A stretch of 64,000 bases of DNA from Amphibacillus cookii (GTDB lineage: Bacteria; Bacillota; Bacilli; Bacillales; Amphibacillaceae), in the NCBI RefSeq assembly GCF_016908375.1, contig NZ_JAFBDS010000004.1, positions 248,001 to 312,000 of the forward strand, in the 5' to 3' direction. Each line of letters opens with the position of its first letter. Position 1 is the first letter of the stretch. Under the pieces are notes generated by a model, which worked only from the letters and a program-made list of their open reading frames with translations, did not search any database and had not been told where the DNA came from. Below are positions 40,439 to 51,234 of the stretch, one piece after another. The position numbers and the translations under genes were made by a program.

Positions 40439-40545
40439 CGAAAGCAATGTGTGATGTGTATCTAGCCATTAATTAGCATTCTACTTAACTTAATAAAACT
40501 TTTGTTTCAGTCTTATTTTAATCTTATCTTCAGGTGGTGAACCTA

Positions 40546-41637
40546 TTGTTTGTACATCCTAATCAACTTGTGCCAAATTGTGTTATTAAGACAGATGTTT
40601 ATGGGAAAACCAATTATCCTATTATGCTTCAGGGAACCATTGTTACAGATATGCACATTAAAGTATTAAACCGCTTTTTAGTCACTCACGTTGAAGTATC
40701 ACCTAAGTTAGCTAATGGTCAACCCTTTCAGCCCGATCAAGACTTTACTGACAAAGAGGAGCAACATAAAGTTGAGCATGATCAACTTCAGCACTCTACT
40801 TTCCTTGAGCAGTATCAGCGAGCGGTTGCAGACTATCAACAAATGTTTCAACAATGGCAAAATGGTACAATGATTGATATTCATCAGGTAAGACAAATGA
40901 TTGTGCCATTGTTAGAACATATCGATCACAACCATGCTGATATTTTTTTGATTGCTAATCAATCGACAAAGCTATCTTATTTCTATCACCATAGTGTTTC
41001 AATGAGTTTATTAACCGCTATTTTAGCTAAACGTCTAGGGTTTGATAAGGAATCGATCCAAATCAGTATAGCCGCATTACTCGCTGATAGTGGAATGGCT
41101 AAGTTAAATAAAACGCATTTCGAAAAAAATGGTAAGTTACCTACACATGATTATCAACAAATTAAAAAACATCCGACCTATTCTTATCGTTATCTTGAAA
41201 AGACACCAACGTTAACAAAGGCGGTAAAATTAGCGGTATTACAGCATCATGAGCGGATAGATAGCCATGGCTACCCTCTTGGTGTACCTGGTGAGAAAAT
41301 TCACCCCTATGCCAAAATTATTGCAATTGCTGATGCTTATCATGCGATGACGGCAGATCGTTACTATCAAGAGAAATGTTTATTCTTTTCTGTCATTTCA
41401 ACAATGAAAAAACAGGAAAATCAACAATTTGATCGTCGTTATTTAAATGTTTTTATTACAAGTTTGGAAGACGCGTTATTAGGTGAAAAGGTTTATTTAT
41501 CTGATGGAAGAATAGGCACACTTGTCGCATTAGAGTATGAGGACCTACCAGAAATCATGATTCAATTGACTGAAACCAATCAAATTATCTCAATTGGAGA
41601 AAGAGATCAGTTGATGATTAACCATCTTATTAAATAA
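40546..41637 (+). CDS. HD-GYP-type protein with a degenerate metal site
   Basis: Protein of 363 residues. An N-terminal region of about 130 residues has no recognised domain. An HD-GYP domain (about 130-310) contains HHSVSMSLLTAILAKRLG, HPTYSYRYLEKTPTL, HHERIDSHGYPLG and IADAYHAMTADRYY. The catalytic HD pair is replaced: AALLADSGMAK has Ala180-Asp181 where HD is expected. Hydrolysis of c-di-GMP is therefore doubtful. A TTG at 40546 behind AGGTGGTGA is the likely start. It stands alone between gyrA and guaB. Confidence 0.75.
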   Translation: MFVHPNQLVPNCVIKTDVYGKTNYPIMLQGTIVTDMHIKVLNRFLVTHVEVSPKLANGQPFQPDQDFTDKEEQHKVEHDQLQHSTFLEQYQRAVADYQQMFQQWQNGTMIDIHQVRQMIVPLLEHIDHNHADIFLIANQSTKLSYFYHHSVSMSLLTAILAKRLGFDKESIQISIAALLADSGMAKLNKTHFEKNGKLPTHDYQQIKKHPTYSYRYLEKTPTLTKAVKLAVLQHHERIDSHGYPLGVPGEKIHPYAKIIAIADAYHAMTADRYYQEKCLFFSVISTMKKQENQQFDRRYLNVFITSLEDALLGEKVYLSDGRIGTLVALEYEDLPEIMIQLTETNQIISIGERDQLMINHLIK

Positions 41638-41639
41638 TG

Positions 41640-41688
41640 GAAAAGCTACATGATAGCACTTTAATAGGCTATCATGTAGCTTTTTTCG
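41640..41688 (+). terminator. Terminator after the HD-GYP gene
   Basis: AAAAGCTACATGATAGC pairs with GCTATCATGTAGCTTTT around ACTTTAATAG and continues into a T-run. Confidence 0.9.
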
Positions 41689-41693
41689 CTTCC

Positions 41694-41735
41694 TTGTCAA
41701 ATGACGTTGGTGAGAATTTCCCTCACCAACGAAAC
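41694..41735. repeat. Minimal copy of the CGTTGGTGAG element
   Basis: TTGTCAAATGACGTTGGTG as at the left end of the 27414-27774 element, then a perfect stem CGTTGGTGAG (41705-41714) / CTCACCAACG (41722-41731). It looks like the two ends of that element fused after loss of the interior. Confidence 0.65.
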
Positions 41736-41955
41736 ATTATGCAACTCTTTTTTCAATAAGTGAATAGAACAAGTTTAAAATGTCTCGCTACTTTTCTACA
41801 CGCTCACCGTATCCCTTCTTAAATTTTCTAAAAAAATAACTTGTCTAATACCATTTTCTTTGTCGTTTTAAAATACTGAAAATTCAGTTATTAAAACACT
41901 TTTATCTCGATTTAAGCTTAATTTTTAAAAAGTTGAAATCTATGCTGAAAAAAGG

Positions 41956-41984
41956 TTGAAAAACTAATTTTGTTATCGTATTGT
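41956..41984 (+). promoter_or_regulatory. Probable guaB promoter
   Basis: TTGAAA (41956-41961), 17-base spacer, TATTGT (41979-41984), about 60 bases before the guaB start codon. I saw no clear guanine riboswitch or PurR box. Confidence 0.5.
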
Positions 41985-42032
41985 AAATAACAATAAGAAA
42001 AGCTTGTATAGATAAAGAAAGCTAATCAATAA

Positions 42033-43517
<1,485 letters not shown>

Positions 43518-43634
43518 CGCTTGGACAAGCGACCATCATTTCTGTTCTATGTTAGGAAAGAGCAATTACAAAATTTCAACAAAAAAGTGAAAAGCACAAC
43601 GCAACGTTTTAAAGTTTCAAGTATAAAAATGCTA

Positions 43635-43667
43635 GCAGGTGAGAAAATCTATCTTACCTGCTTTTCT
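43635..43667 (+). terminator. Terminator of guaB
   Basis: GCAGGTGAGA pairs with TCTTACCTGC and is followed by TTTT. Confidence 0.75.
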
Positions 43668-43800
43668 CACATATAGCCTCTTATTTTTTGTTAGAATAGA
43701 GTGATTATTTGGTAGAAAATATAGACAAAAGTAGATATCTAAAAAGACCTGAATATGATAGAATAACGAAGTGGAACAAATTTTGTGGAGGTAATGGAAG

Positions 43801-45132
43801 TTGAAAAATATAACAAAAATTTTCGTTAGTCTATTAGCAACGATGTTATTAGTCGGTATTATTGGTGTAGGCGCTAAACACGTTTACGCACAGACATTAG
43901 ATATTGAAGCAGAATCTGCTATTTTAGTAGACGCAGAAACAGGAGAAATTCTATTTGCTAAAAATGCTGATATGAAATTGCCACCGGCTAGCATGACCAA
44001 AATGATGACGGAATATTTGGTCTTGGAGGCTATTAATGATGGCCAAATTGATTGGGATACGACAATCCAAATTGGTGATTATCCATACAGTATTTCAGCT
44101 AATAATTCTTTTTCTGGCATTGGTTTAACACAAAATCAAGATTATAATGTAAGACAACTTTACGAGGGAATGGCGATTATTTCTGATAATGCTACGACTA
44201 TTGCTTTAGCTGAGTTGATTGCAGGTTCTGAAAGTGAATTTGTCAAAATGATGAATGCTAAAGGTGAAGCGTTAGGTTTAACTGATTTTGAGTTTGTCAA
44301 TTCAACAGGTTTAAATAATGCAAGCTTAGGTGATAACCATCCTGAAGGCACTGCCCCGGATGCTGATAATTTGATATCTGCACGATCTACTGCGATATTA
44401 GCCTATCATTTAGTTAATGATTATCCAGAGGTGCTAGAATTTTCTAGTACGTTACGGTCTGAATTAGATGGTGAACAATTAGAGAATTTAAATTGGATGT
44501 TACCATGGAATAACGATAATTTCGCACAGTATTACTATGAAGGTGTTGATGGCTTGAAAACGGGCTTTACAACAGAAGCAGGATACAGTTTTACAGGTAC
44601 TGCTGAGCGAGACGGTCAACGTTTAGTGTCCGTTGTCATGAGAACAGATAGCTATGGTGCACGATTTAAAGAAACAGCTAAGCTATTCGAATATGGTTTT
44701 GAGCAATTTACTACAATGGAACTTTTTGCTGAAGGATATCAGATAGATGATCAATCAGTTATTGAAGTTAGTCAAGGGAAAGACAGTCAAGTGGAAGTAG
44801 AGTTAGCTGATAGCATTTCGGCTATGGTTCGTAATGGTGAAGAAGATGCTTACACGATTGAGTATGTCTTTGATGAAGACAAATTAACTGAAGATGGCCA
44901 ACTGATTGCGCCAATTGAACAAGGAGAAAGCGTTGGTCAAGCAAGATTAATTTATGAAGGTAACGTCGATTACGGTAATATTTATCCTGATCAATCTAAT
45001 CAAACGGTTGATTTGGTTGCTGTTGCTGAAGTCGAACGTGCGAATTGGTTCATGCTTACGATGGGGGCAATTGGTAATTTCTTTAGTAACCTGTTTTCAA
45101 ATGTAGTGGAGGCTGTAACCGGTTGGTTTTAG
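43801..45132 (+). CDS. dacA: D-alanyl-D-alanine carboxypeptidase (PBP5 type)
   Basis: Low-molecular-weight penicillin-binding protein of 443 residues. A signal peptide (to about HVYAQ, residue 31) is followed by the three active-site motifs: SMTK (Ser64, Lys67), SDN (128-130) and KTG (253-255). A C-terminal beta domain and a terminal amphipathic helix anchor it to the membrane (ANWFMLTMGAIGNFF). The start is TTG at 43801 behind GGAGGTAATGG. It trims the terminal D-Ala from peptidoglycan pentapeptides. Confidence 0.95.
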   Translation: MKNITKIFVSLLATMLLVGIIGVGAKHVYAQTLDIEAESAILVDAETGEILFAKNADMKLPPASMTKMMTEYLVLEAINDGQIDWDTTIQIGDYPYSISANNSFSGIGLTQNQDYNVRQLYEGMAIISDNATTIALAELIAGSESEFVKMMNAKGEALGLTDFEFVNSTGLNNASLGDNHPEGTAPDADNLISARSTAILAYHLVNDYPEVLEFSSTLRSELDGEQLENLNWMLPWNNDNFAQYYYEGVDGLKTGFTTEAGYSFTGTAERDGQRLVSVVMRTDSYGARFKETAKLFEYGFEQFTTMELFAEGYQIDDQSVIEVSQGKDSQVEVELADSISAMVRNGEEDAYTIEYVFDEDKLTEDGQLIAPIEQGESVGQARLIYEGNVDYGNIYPDQSNQTVDLVAVAEVERANWFMLTMGAIGNFFSNLFSNVVEAVTGWF

Positions 45133-45133
45133 A

Positions 45134-45172
45134 AAAAGGTTCAAGAGCATAAGTTGTTCTTGAACCTTTTCT
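45134..45172 (+). terminator. Terminator of dacA
   Basis: AAAAGGTTCAAGA pairs with TCTTGAACCTTTT around GCATAAGTTGT. Confidence 0.85.
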
Positions 45173-45201
45173 TCTCAATTTAGGAGACGACAACGATAAA
45201 A

Positions 45202-45348
45202 ATGGCTGATCACGATAAGGATGAGCAGATGAGATTATATCACTGGCATCGTAACTTTTCTCTATTAATTGATCAGCTCGAGTCACCTTTACCCGAATTA
45301 TTGCTAAAATCGCAAAACAAGCTTGCACATCAAGCATGGGTAGGATAA
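45202..45348 (+). CDS. Possible small protein (48 residues) between dacA and pdxS
   Basis: An ATG at 45202 opens a 48-codon frame, rich in His, Leu and Gln: MADHDKDEQMRLYHWHRNFS, then LLIDQLESPLPELLLKS, ending HQAWVG. The nearest purine-rich site, AGGAG (45182-45186), is 15 bases away, which is too far for efficient initiation. I do not recognise it. It could be a real small gene or chance; confidence is low. Confidence 0.3.
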   Translation: MADHDKDEQMRLYHWHRNFSLLIDQLESPLPELLLKSQNKLAHQAWVG

Positions 45349-45443
45349 AATGTTAGCTAATTAAAAGAGGAAACCAAAACATTTGCTCTTAAAATAAACA
45401 AGTGAATGGGTGTTTTCTAAACAAAACAATAGGGGGATATGGA

Positions 45444-46328
45444 ATGGCTAATTTAGGTACAGATCGTGTCAAACGAGGAATGGCAGAAATGCAAAAAGGT
45501 GGCGTTATTATGGACGTCGTCAATGCAGAACAAGCAAAGATAGCAGAAGAAGCTGGAGCGGTAGCCGTCATGGCATTGGAACGGGTCCCATCAGATATTC
45601 GAGCCGCGGGTGGTGTCGCACGTATGGCTGATCCAACCATTGTAGAAGAAGTGATGAACGCTGTCTCGATTCCTGTTATGGCAAAGGCTCGAATTGGTCA
45701 TGTTGTTGAAGCACGTGTTTTAGAAGCCATGGGTGTTGATTATATTGACGAAAGCGAAGTATTAACACCAGCTGATGAGGTTTATCACTTAAATAAAAAA
45801 GAATATACGGTACCTTTTGTCTGTGGATGTCGTGATCTAGGTGAAGCGGCACGTCGGATTGGTGAGGGGACTTCAATGTTACGAACAAAGGGCGAGCCAG
45901 GTACAGGTAATATTGTAGAAGCTGTGCGTCATATGAGAGAAGTCAACGGGCAAGTACGTAAACTTATTAGTATGTCGACAGATGAAATTATGACATTTGC
46001 TAAAGAATTGGGAGCTCCTTATGAAGTGCTTCTAGACATTAAAGCAAATGGCCGTCTCCCTGTTGTAAATTTTGCTGCAGGTGGAGTTGCAACCCCAGCT
46101 GATGCGGCGTTAATGATGGAATTAGGTGCTGATGGTGTCTTCGTTGGTTCAGGTATTTTTAAATCCGATGAACCCGCTAAATTTGCTAAAGCTATTGTTG
46201 AAGCAACAACGCACTATCAAGATTATCAATTAATCGCTGATATATCAAAAGGACTTGGCACAGCCATGAAAGGACTTGAGATTAGCACCATTGCCCCTGA
46301 GCAACGTATGCAGGATCGTGGTTGGTAA
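45444..46328 (+). CDS. pdxS: Pyridoxal 5'-phosphate synthase subunit PdxS
   Basis: TIM-barrel synthase of 294 residues that builds PLP from ribose-5-P, glyceraldehyde-3-P and ammonia. Starts [20 protein letters not shown]; has [26 protein letters not shown] (active-site lysine) and [15 protein letters not shown]. The ATG at 45444 is preferred over one at 45402 because AGGGGG lies upstream and the N-terminus then fits. PdxT is encoded 33 bases downstream. Confidence 0.97.
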   Translation: MANLGTDRVKRGMAEMQKGGVIMDVVNAEQAKIAEEAGAVAVMALERVPSDIRAAGGVARMADPTIVEEVMNAVSIPVMAKARIGHVVEARVLEAMGVDYIDESEVLTPADEVYHLNKKEYTVPFVCGCRDLGEAARRIGEGTSMLRTKGEPGTGNIVEAVRHMREVNGQVRKLISMSTDEIMTFAKELGAPYEVLLDIKANGRLPVVNFAAGGVATPADAALMMELGADGVFVGSGIFKSDEPAKFAKAIVEATTHYQDYQLIADISKGLGTAMKGLEISTIAPEQRMQDRGW

Positions 46329-46361
46329 ATTAATCTAGTTTAAATAAAGGAACGATAACAA

Positions 46362-46952
46362 ATGATAAAAATAGGTGTACTAGGATTGCAGGGTGCAGTT
46401 AGAGAACATATCAAATCGATAGAACGAAGTGGTGCTGAGGCAGTTGTTGTTAAAAAGGTAGAACAACTAGCTGAAATAGATGGTTTAATCTTGCCTGGCG
46501 GTGAAAGCACAACAATGAGACGCCTTATTAATCAATATGGTTTTTTACAACCCCTTCAACAATTTAGTGATGCAGGCAAGCCGATCTTTGGGACGTGTGC
46601 TGGACTAATTTTATTAGCGAAAGAAATCGTTGGGCAACAAGAGCCACATCTCGCATTAATGGATATTAAAGTTGAACGTAATGCATTTGGTAGACAACGT
46701 GAATCCTTTGAGGCGACTTTAGCCATCGAAGGTGTTGCACCAGATTTTGAAGCGGTATTTATACGTGCACCTTATATCATGAAAGCAGAGGCGAATGTTG
46801 AAATATTAGCTAAGTATAACGAGGCCATTGTTGCAGCAAGACAAGGAACCATACTTTGCACGGCATTTCATCCAGAACTAACAGAAGATGATCGTTTAAC
46901 CCGCTATTTTGTTAAAATGGTTGAAGATGTTAAAAAAGAACTTGCATATTAA
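46362..46952 (+). CDS. pdxT: Pyridoxal 5'-phosphate synthase glutaminase subunit PdxT
   Basis: Class I glutaminase of 196 residues delivering ammonia to Pdx[14 protein letters not shown] at the start, [12 protein letters not shown], the nucleophile in [10 protein letters not shown], and the His-Glu pair in FHPELTED. It is transcribed with pdxS; the serS promoter overlaps its last codons. Confidence 0.96.
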   Translation: MIKIGVLGLQGAVREHIKSIERSGAEAVVVKKVEQLAEIDGLILPGGESTTMRRLINQYGFLQPLQQFSDAGKPIFGTCAGLILLAKEIVGQQEPHLALMDIKVERNAFGRQRESFEATLAIEGVAPDFEAVFIRAPYIMKAEANVEILAKYNEAIVAARQGTILCTAFHPELTEDDRLTRYFVKMVEDVKKELAY

Positions 46953-46970
46953 GTCTGTTTTCGCTATGAT
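46942..46970 (+). promoter_or_regulatory. Promoter of the serS T-box transcript
   Basis: TTGCAT (46942-46947), 17-base spacer, TATGAT (46965-46970), overlapping the pdxT 3' end. Confidence 0.6.
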
Positions 46971-46984
46971 ATAAAAAAACGTTA

Positions 46985-47226
46985 ATAAGTACAACACGTT
47001 GAGAGGAATTAGTAACCTTTCTGTTTGCTACTAAAGAGAGCTGGTGGTTGGTGTAAACCAGCACAATAGATTGGTGAATCCATCCTTGAGTGATATGTGG
47101 TCGACAAACATGTCCGGTTTCAGAGCCGTTACTTCTAAACAAAGCTGGGGGACTTCGTCTCCAATCAGGGTGGTATCGCGGGAAAAACTCTCGTCCCTTT
47201 ATTTATTAGGGATGAGGGTTTTTTCT
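46985..47226 (+). promoter_or_regulatory. T-box leader of serS, specifier UCC (Ser)
   Basis: Stem I shows AGAGAGCTGGTGGTTGGTG and the specifier loop GAATCCATCC with UCC at 47079-47081. The T-box core AGGGTGGTATCGCGGG follows near 47168-47182. Uncharged tRNA-Ser should stabilise the antiterminator and raise serS expression. Confidence 0.92.
47183..47226 (+). terminator. T-box terminator of serS
   Basis: AAAACTCTCGTCCCT pairs with AGGGATGAGGGTTTT and ends in a T-run. Confidence 0.85.
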
Positions 47227-47377
47227 GTTATACAAAAATGAGCTAAATGATATTGAGTGATCATTTGTACTCACTTTGCTATTTTGCTTATGGTAATAGC
47301 TCGATCTGATGTCTTGTAATAAGAGTAATTAATCCACTTGATCAATAAGTAATAAATTTTTATGAGGAGGAATTTAA

Positions 47378-48652
47378 ATGTTAGATATTAAGTATTTACG
47401 TCAAAATTTTCATGAGGTTAAAGAGAAATTGAAATATCGAGGAGAGGATTTATCTGATCTTGATCAATTTGAATCCCTTGATCAATCACGACGCGATTAT
47501 ATTGCAAAAACGGAAGAATTAAAAGCGAAGCGTAATGAAGTATCAAAAGAAATTGCAGCATTAAAAAAACAGAAACAAGATGCTGAGGCGATGATTCAGG
47601 AAATGCGGGCAGTTGGTGACCAGATTAAAGAAATCGATGCAAAGTTAAGGGACGTTGAAGAAAAGCTTGAACAGTTAATGCTTTCTATTCCTAATCTCCC
47701 CCATGAGTCAACCCCGATTGGGGAAACAGAAGAGGACAATGTAGAAATACGTAAGTGGGGGGAAGTCAATCAACCTGAATTTGATTTAAAACCGCATTGG
47801 GATGTAGCAACAGACCTAAATTTATTAGATTTTGAGCGTGCTGCAAAAGTAACAGGAAGCCGGTTTGTTTTTTATACGGGTTTGGGGGCACGTCTTGAAC
47901 GTGCATTATTGAATTTTATGATGGACTTACATGCTGATCAACATGGCTATCGAGAAATGTTGCCACCGTATATGGTCAATCGAACAAGTATGACCGGGAC
48001 AGGACAACTTCCTAAATTTGAAGAAGATGCTTTTAAGATTGCAGATTGGGAATATTTTTTAGTACCCACAGCAGAAGTACCAGTAACCAATTATTATCGA
48101 GATGATATTTTATCAATTAAAGATTTACCACAGAAATTTGTAGCCTTCAGCGCTTCATTTCGTTCAGAGGCAGGATCTGCTGGCCGAGACACCCGTGGAT
48201 TAATTCGTCAGCATCAATTTAATAAAGTGGAGTTGGTTCAATTTGCTAAACCAGAAGATTCTTATCAAATTTTAGAAGAATTAACGGGTCATGCAGAAAA
48301 GGTATTACAATTATTGGCGTTACCCTACCGTGTGATGAGTATGTGTACGGGTGATTTAGGTTTTACCGCTGCCAAAAAATATGATATTGAAGTATGGATG
48401 CCAAGCAATAACACGTACAGAGAAATATCATCTTGTTCAAACTTTGAAGCATTTCAAGCACGCCGTGCAGGGATTCGTTTTCGCCGTGAAGAAAAGGCTA
48501 AGCCTGAATTTGTTCATACGTTAAATGGATCAGGTTTAGCAATTGGTCGGACGGTGGCCGCGATATTAGAAAATTATCAAAATAAAGATGGCAGCGTGAC
48601 AATCCCGACTGTTCTTCAACCTTATATGGGTGGAAAAGAAACGATACAATAA
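47378..48652 (+). CDS. serS: Seryl-tRNA synthetase
   Basis: Class II synthetase of 424 residues. An N-terminal coiled-coil arm (about residues 30-100) contacts the long variable arm of tRNA-Ser. Motif 2 is [21 protein letters not shown] and motif 3 is [22 protein letters not shown] precedes the ATG. Expression is governed by the upstream T-box. A tRNA-Ser gene follows 64 bases downstream. Confidence 0.97.
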   Translation: MLDIKYLRQNFHEVKEKLKYRGEDLSDLDQFESLDQSRRDYIAKTEELKAKRNEVSKEIAALKKQKQDAEAMIQEMRAVGDQIKEIDAKLRDVEEKLEQLMLSIPNLPHESTPIGETEEDNVEIRKWGEVNQPEFDLKPHWDVATDLNLLDFERAAKVTGSRFVFYTGLGARLERALLNFMMDLHADQHGYREMLPPYMVNRTSMTGTGQLPKFEEDAFKIADWEYFLVPTAEVPVTNYYRDDILSIKDLPQKFVAFSASFRSEAGSAGRDTRGLIRQHQFNKVELVQFAKPEDSYQILEELTGHAEKVLQLLALPYRVMSMCTGDLGFTAAKKYDIEVWMPSNNTYREISSCSNFEAFQARRAGIRFRREEKAKPEFVHTLNGSGLAIGRTVAAILENYQNKDGSVTIPTVLQPYMGGKETIQ

Positions 48653-48667
48653 ATTGATAAAATAATA

Positions 48668-48696
48668 TTGACAGGGATAATAAGAACTGATATTAT
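48668..48696 (+). promoter_or_regulatory. Promoter of the tRNA-Ser gene
   Basis: Consensus TTGACA (48668-48673), 17-base spacer, TATTAT (48691-48696), 20 bases before the tRNA. Confidence 0.8.
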
Positions 48697-48716
48697 AAAT
48701 CTTGTCGTCAGTTTAC

Positions 48717-48809
48717 GGAGGAATACCCAAGTCCGGCTGAAGGGATCGGTCTTGAAAACCGACAGGGGCTTCACGGCTCGCGGGGGTTCGAATCCCTCTT
48801 CCTCCGCCA
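48717..48809 (+). tRNA. tRNA-Ser (anticodon UGA)
   Basis: The acceptor arms GGAGGAA and TTCCTCC pair, with discriminator G and encoded CCA (48807-48809). The anticodon loop CTTGAAA gives UGA. The long variable arm typical of serine tRNAs and the T-arm GGGGGTTCGAATCCC are present. It sits right after serS, as in B. subtilis. Confidence 0.97.
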
Positions 48810-48846
48810 TTATTATACCTATACCTATAACTTAGACGATATAATA

Positions 48847-48888
48847 AGGAGCTAATCAGTGTATCGACTGATTAAGCTCCTTTTGTTT
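48847..48888 (+). terminator. Terminator after tRNA-Ser
   Basis: AAGGAGCTAATCAGT pairs with ACTGATTAAGCTCCTT around GTATCG and is followed by TTGTTTTTT. Confidence 0.85.
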
Positions 48889-49021
48889 TTTATAGCTAAA
48901 ATAAATCCTTGCATTATCACAAAAAATCATTTAATATAATTAACTATATGGTAAAGCAAGATAGCGTTGTGATCTGATTAGTCTAAGAACCACGTTATAA
49001 ACAACTTAATGAGGAAGTCAG

Positions 49022-49170
49022 TTTTATCACAGATAAGCGTCCGTAAATCGCCCACCTCAAAAAGGAGAACAAATTAGCCGGTAGCTAACGGACGCTAATG
49101 TCCCGATTCACTCAGCTAATCATCAGTGGGCAAAAACAAGAGCGCTCACTGATTGAAGAGTCGTTTTATT
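49022..49170 (-). repeat. Dispersed hairpin repeat, copy 7 (long form)
   Basis: On the minus strand: AATAAAACGACTCTTCAATC, then CAGTGAGCGCTCTTG and the arm CCCACTGATGATTAG, then GAGTGAATCGGGACATTAGCG. A middle extension shared with copy 1 follows, then TTTACGGACGCTTATCTGTG. It lies between the tRNA-Ser terminator and the padR gene. Confidence 0.85.
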
Positions 49171-49206
49171 TCACACACTATATTGCAATGCAAGGTAGGT
49201 GAAAGC

Positions 49207-49536
49207 ATGTCAATTGGAAGCCAATTATTGAAAGGTGTTTTAGAAGGTTGTATTCTAGCGATCATGGCTAGGGAAACGGTATATGGATATGAGCTTGCTG
49301 TCAAATTACAGACACAAGGCATTGATGTTAGTGAAGGTTCGATCTATCCTATCTTATTACGATTACAAAAAGAGGAATTGATTATTGGGGAAATAAAAAA
49401 ATCGCCTCATGGACCTAATCGTAAATATTATCAATTAACTGATAAAGGAAAAAAGTCGTTGCAAGCATTTCGATTGCATTGGGAAAGTCTAAAATATCCC
49501 GTAGATCGCTTATTAGAAGAAAAGGAGGAAAAATAA
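49207..49536 (+). CDS. PadR-family transcriptional regulator
   Basis: Winged-helix repressor of 109 residues. Starts MSIGSQLLKGVLEGCILAIM, with RETVYGYELAVKLQ, a recognition region VSEGSIYPILLRLQKEELI and the wing NRKYYQLTDKGKKSL. The ATG at 49207 follows AAGGTAGGTG and gives the usual family start; outer in-frame codons run into the repeat. It abuts the next gene, so the two probably form an autoregulated pair. Confidence 0.88.
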   Translation: MSIGSQLLKGVLEGCILAIMARETVYGYELAVKLQTQGIDVSEGSIYPILLRLQKEELIIGEIKKSPHGPNRKYYQLTDKGKKSLQAFRLHWESLKYPVDRLLEEKEEK

Positions 49537-50205
49537 ATGGAGATGATTAAAGATAATAATCAAAAACGTGAATTACTTAATGAAAAAAACAAGAAGCTTT
49601 ATGAAGATATCTTAGTATACGTTCGGTTATCTTATAATAAGTCTGAGCAAGAGACCGAAGAAATCTTAATGGAATTACTTGATCATTTACTAAGTTTACA
49701 AAAAGAAGATAGAGATGCTAGTGAATTATTTGGTGATAATCCTCGAAGCTATGCTGATGAGATTATTGGTGAACTACCCAAAACGGTCACTAGAAAAAGC
49801 TTGTGTCTATTCGGTATGGGGGTATGTTATTTTTTTGCAACATTCACATTTTTTCAAGGATTTTTAACAACCCTTCTGTCTTATATATTTGATCACATAC
49901 AAACCAGTCGCACTTATGCACTTGGAACCGTATTTGTTAACAGTTTTAGCTCTGTAGTCATTGCAGCCCTTGTTGTCTACGGAATGATTCGTTACTTAAG
50001 ATGGTCTTGTTTTAACACATGGTCTAAAGCCTTTGAAGTAATATTTACGGGCGTATTATTTGGTATCATTCCTTTTGGATTATTTATCGCGCTATTTTAT
50101 TTTATGCCTGCGTTTGGAGTAGTGATAAACCTTGATGTATACTGGTTAATGCCTATCGGTATTATATTGTTCCTTATCGGTCAATGGCTTAGAAAAAGAG
50201 CATAG
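49537..50205 (+). CDS. DUF1129-type membrane protein partnered with PadR
   Basis: Protein of 222 residues. A soluble N-terminal helical region of about 85 residues (LLNEKNKKLYEDILVYVRLS, ELLDHLLSLQKE, ELFGDNPRSYADEIIGELPK) is followed by four hydrophobic segments. The soluble part matches the DUF1129 family. Such proteins are often encoded directly after a PadR regulator. The function is unknown; sensing of membrane stress is one possibility. Confidence 0.75.
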   Translation: MEMIKDNNQKRELLNEKNKKLYEDILVYVRLSYNKSEQETEEILMELLDHLLSLQKEDRDASELFGDNPRSYADEIIGELPKTVTRKSLCLFGMGVCYFFATFTFFQGFLTTLLSYIFDHIQTSRTYALGTVFVNSFSSVVIAALVVYGMIRYLRWSCFNTWSKAFEVIFTGVLFGIIPFGLFIALFYFMPAFGVVINLDVYWLMPIGIILFLIGQWLRKRA

Positions 50206-50243
50206 TTTGAAAACGTTCATCTTATCGCAAAGGAGGAATTAAA

Positions 50244-51062
50244 ATGTTTGAAAAAATTGCTTTTATTGGTGCAGGTGCTATGGCGGAGGCCCTTATTGCT
50301 GGTATTATAAATGATGGGGATATTCCAGCCCCTTCAATTACGGCAACAAACAAAGGAAATCCAGATCAACTGACGTATATGAAGCATACGTATGGTATTA
50401 ACGTAAGCAAACACTTGATAGAAACGGTTGCTGAAGCGAATATTATCATTCTTGCGGTCAAACCAAAGGATGCTGAAGCTGTTTTATTTGAATTGAAAAC
50501 AATGGTTAAACAAGAAATGTTAATTATTTCAGTTATGGCTGGTATTTCAACGCAATATATTGTCAAGATGTTAGACAAGGATATTGCAGTGATTCGGGCA
50601 ATGCCAAATACTTCTGCAACAATAGGATTAAGTGCGACAGCCATCGCCAAAGGTGATTTTGCAAATAAGGACGCCATAGAGATTTCCAATAAGATTTTAG
50701 GTACTGTTGGTATGGTTAAAGAGGTAAGCGAACCAGCTATTGATACGATTACAGCTATTGCTGGAAGCGGGCCGGCTTATTTCTACTACATTGTTGAAGC
50801 GATGGAACAAGCGGCGTTAGAGTTAGGTTTAGCCAAAGAGGATGCAATGCCATTTATTCAACAGACGATTTTAGGTGCAGCGGAAATGTTACGCAGATCG
50901 GAGGATTCTCCAGCTGAACTACGTAAAAAGATAACGAGTCCAGCAGGGACCACAGAAGCAGGTTTAAACGCGTTAATGGAAGCTCATGTGGGTGATTCAA
51001 TGAAATTAGCCATTAAACGAGCTTATCAACGATCTAAACAGCTAGGTGAAGCATTAGAGTAG
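50244..51062 (+). CDS. proC: Pyrroline-5-carboxylate reductase
   Basis: Last enzyme of proline synthesis, 272 residues. The NAD(P)-binding motif IGAGAMAEALIAGI is at the N-terminus. The C-terminal domain has AGSGPAYFYYIVEAM and the signature SPAGTTEAGLNALM. AAGGAGGAA precedes the ATG. It is monocistronic here, followed by a bidirectional terminator. Confidence 0.95.
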   Translation: MFEKIAFIGAGAMAEALIAGIINDGDIPAPSITATNKGNPDQLTYMKHTYGINVSKHLIETVAEANIIILAVKPKDAEAVLFELKTMVKQEMLIISVMAGISTQYIVKMLDKDIAVIRAMPNTSATIGLSATAIAKGDFANKDAIEISNKILGTVGMVKEVSEPAIDTITAIAGSGPAYFYYIVEAMEQAALELGLAKEDAMPFIQQTILGAAEMLRRSEDSPAELRKKITSPAGTTEAGLNALMEAHVGDSMKLAIKRAYQRSKQLGEALE

Positions 51063-51157
51063 AGGCCAGTGCTTATTAAATTGTTTCTGTATTTAAAGTA
51101 ATATTGACTATCTATAAAATGACTGAATAAACAAAAAAATTAAATAAGCTAAAGTTA

Positions 51158-51203
51158 AAGACGAATGATAATTAAGCATCAAAGTTATCATTCGTCTTTT
51201 TCT
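51158..51203. terminator. Terminator between convergent proC and dck
   Basis: AAGACGAATGATAA pairs with TTATCATTCGTCTT around TTAAGCATCAAAG. TTTTT follows on the plus strand; the A-rich upstream flank lets it serve the minus strand weakly. Confidence 0.85.
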
Positions 51204-51234
51204 AATCGGGTGTTCATTAAAATACAGTCTACCT

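Noticed and set aside
47044-47241. Frame across the serS leader
   Set aside because: It lies within the T-box riboswitch and its terminator.
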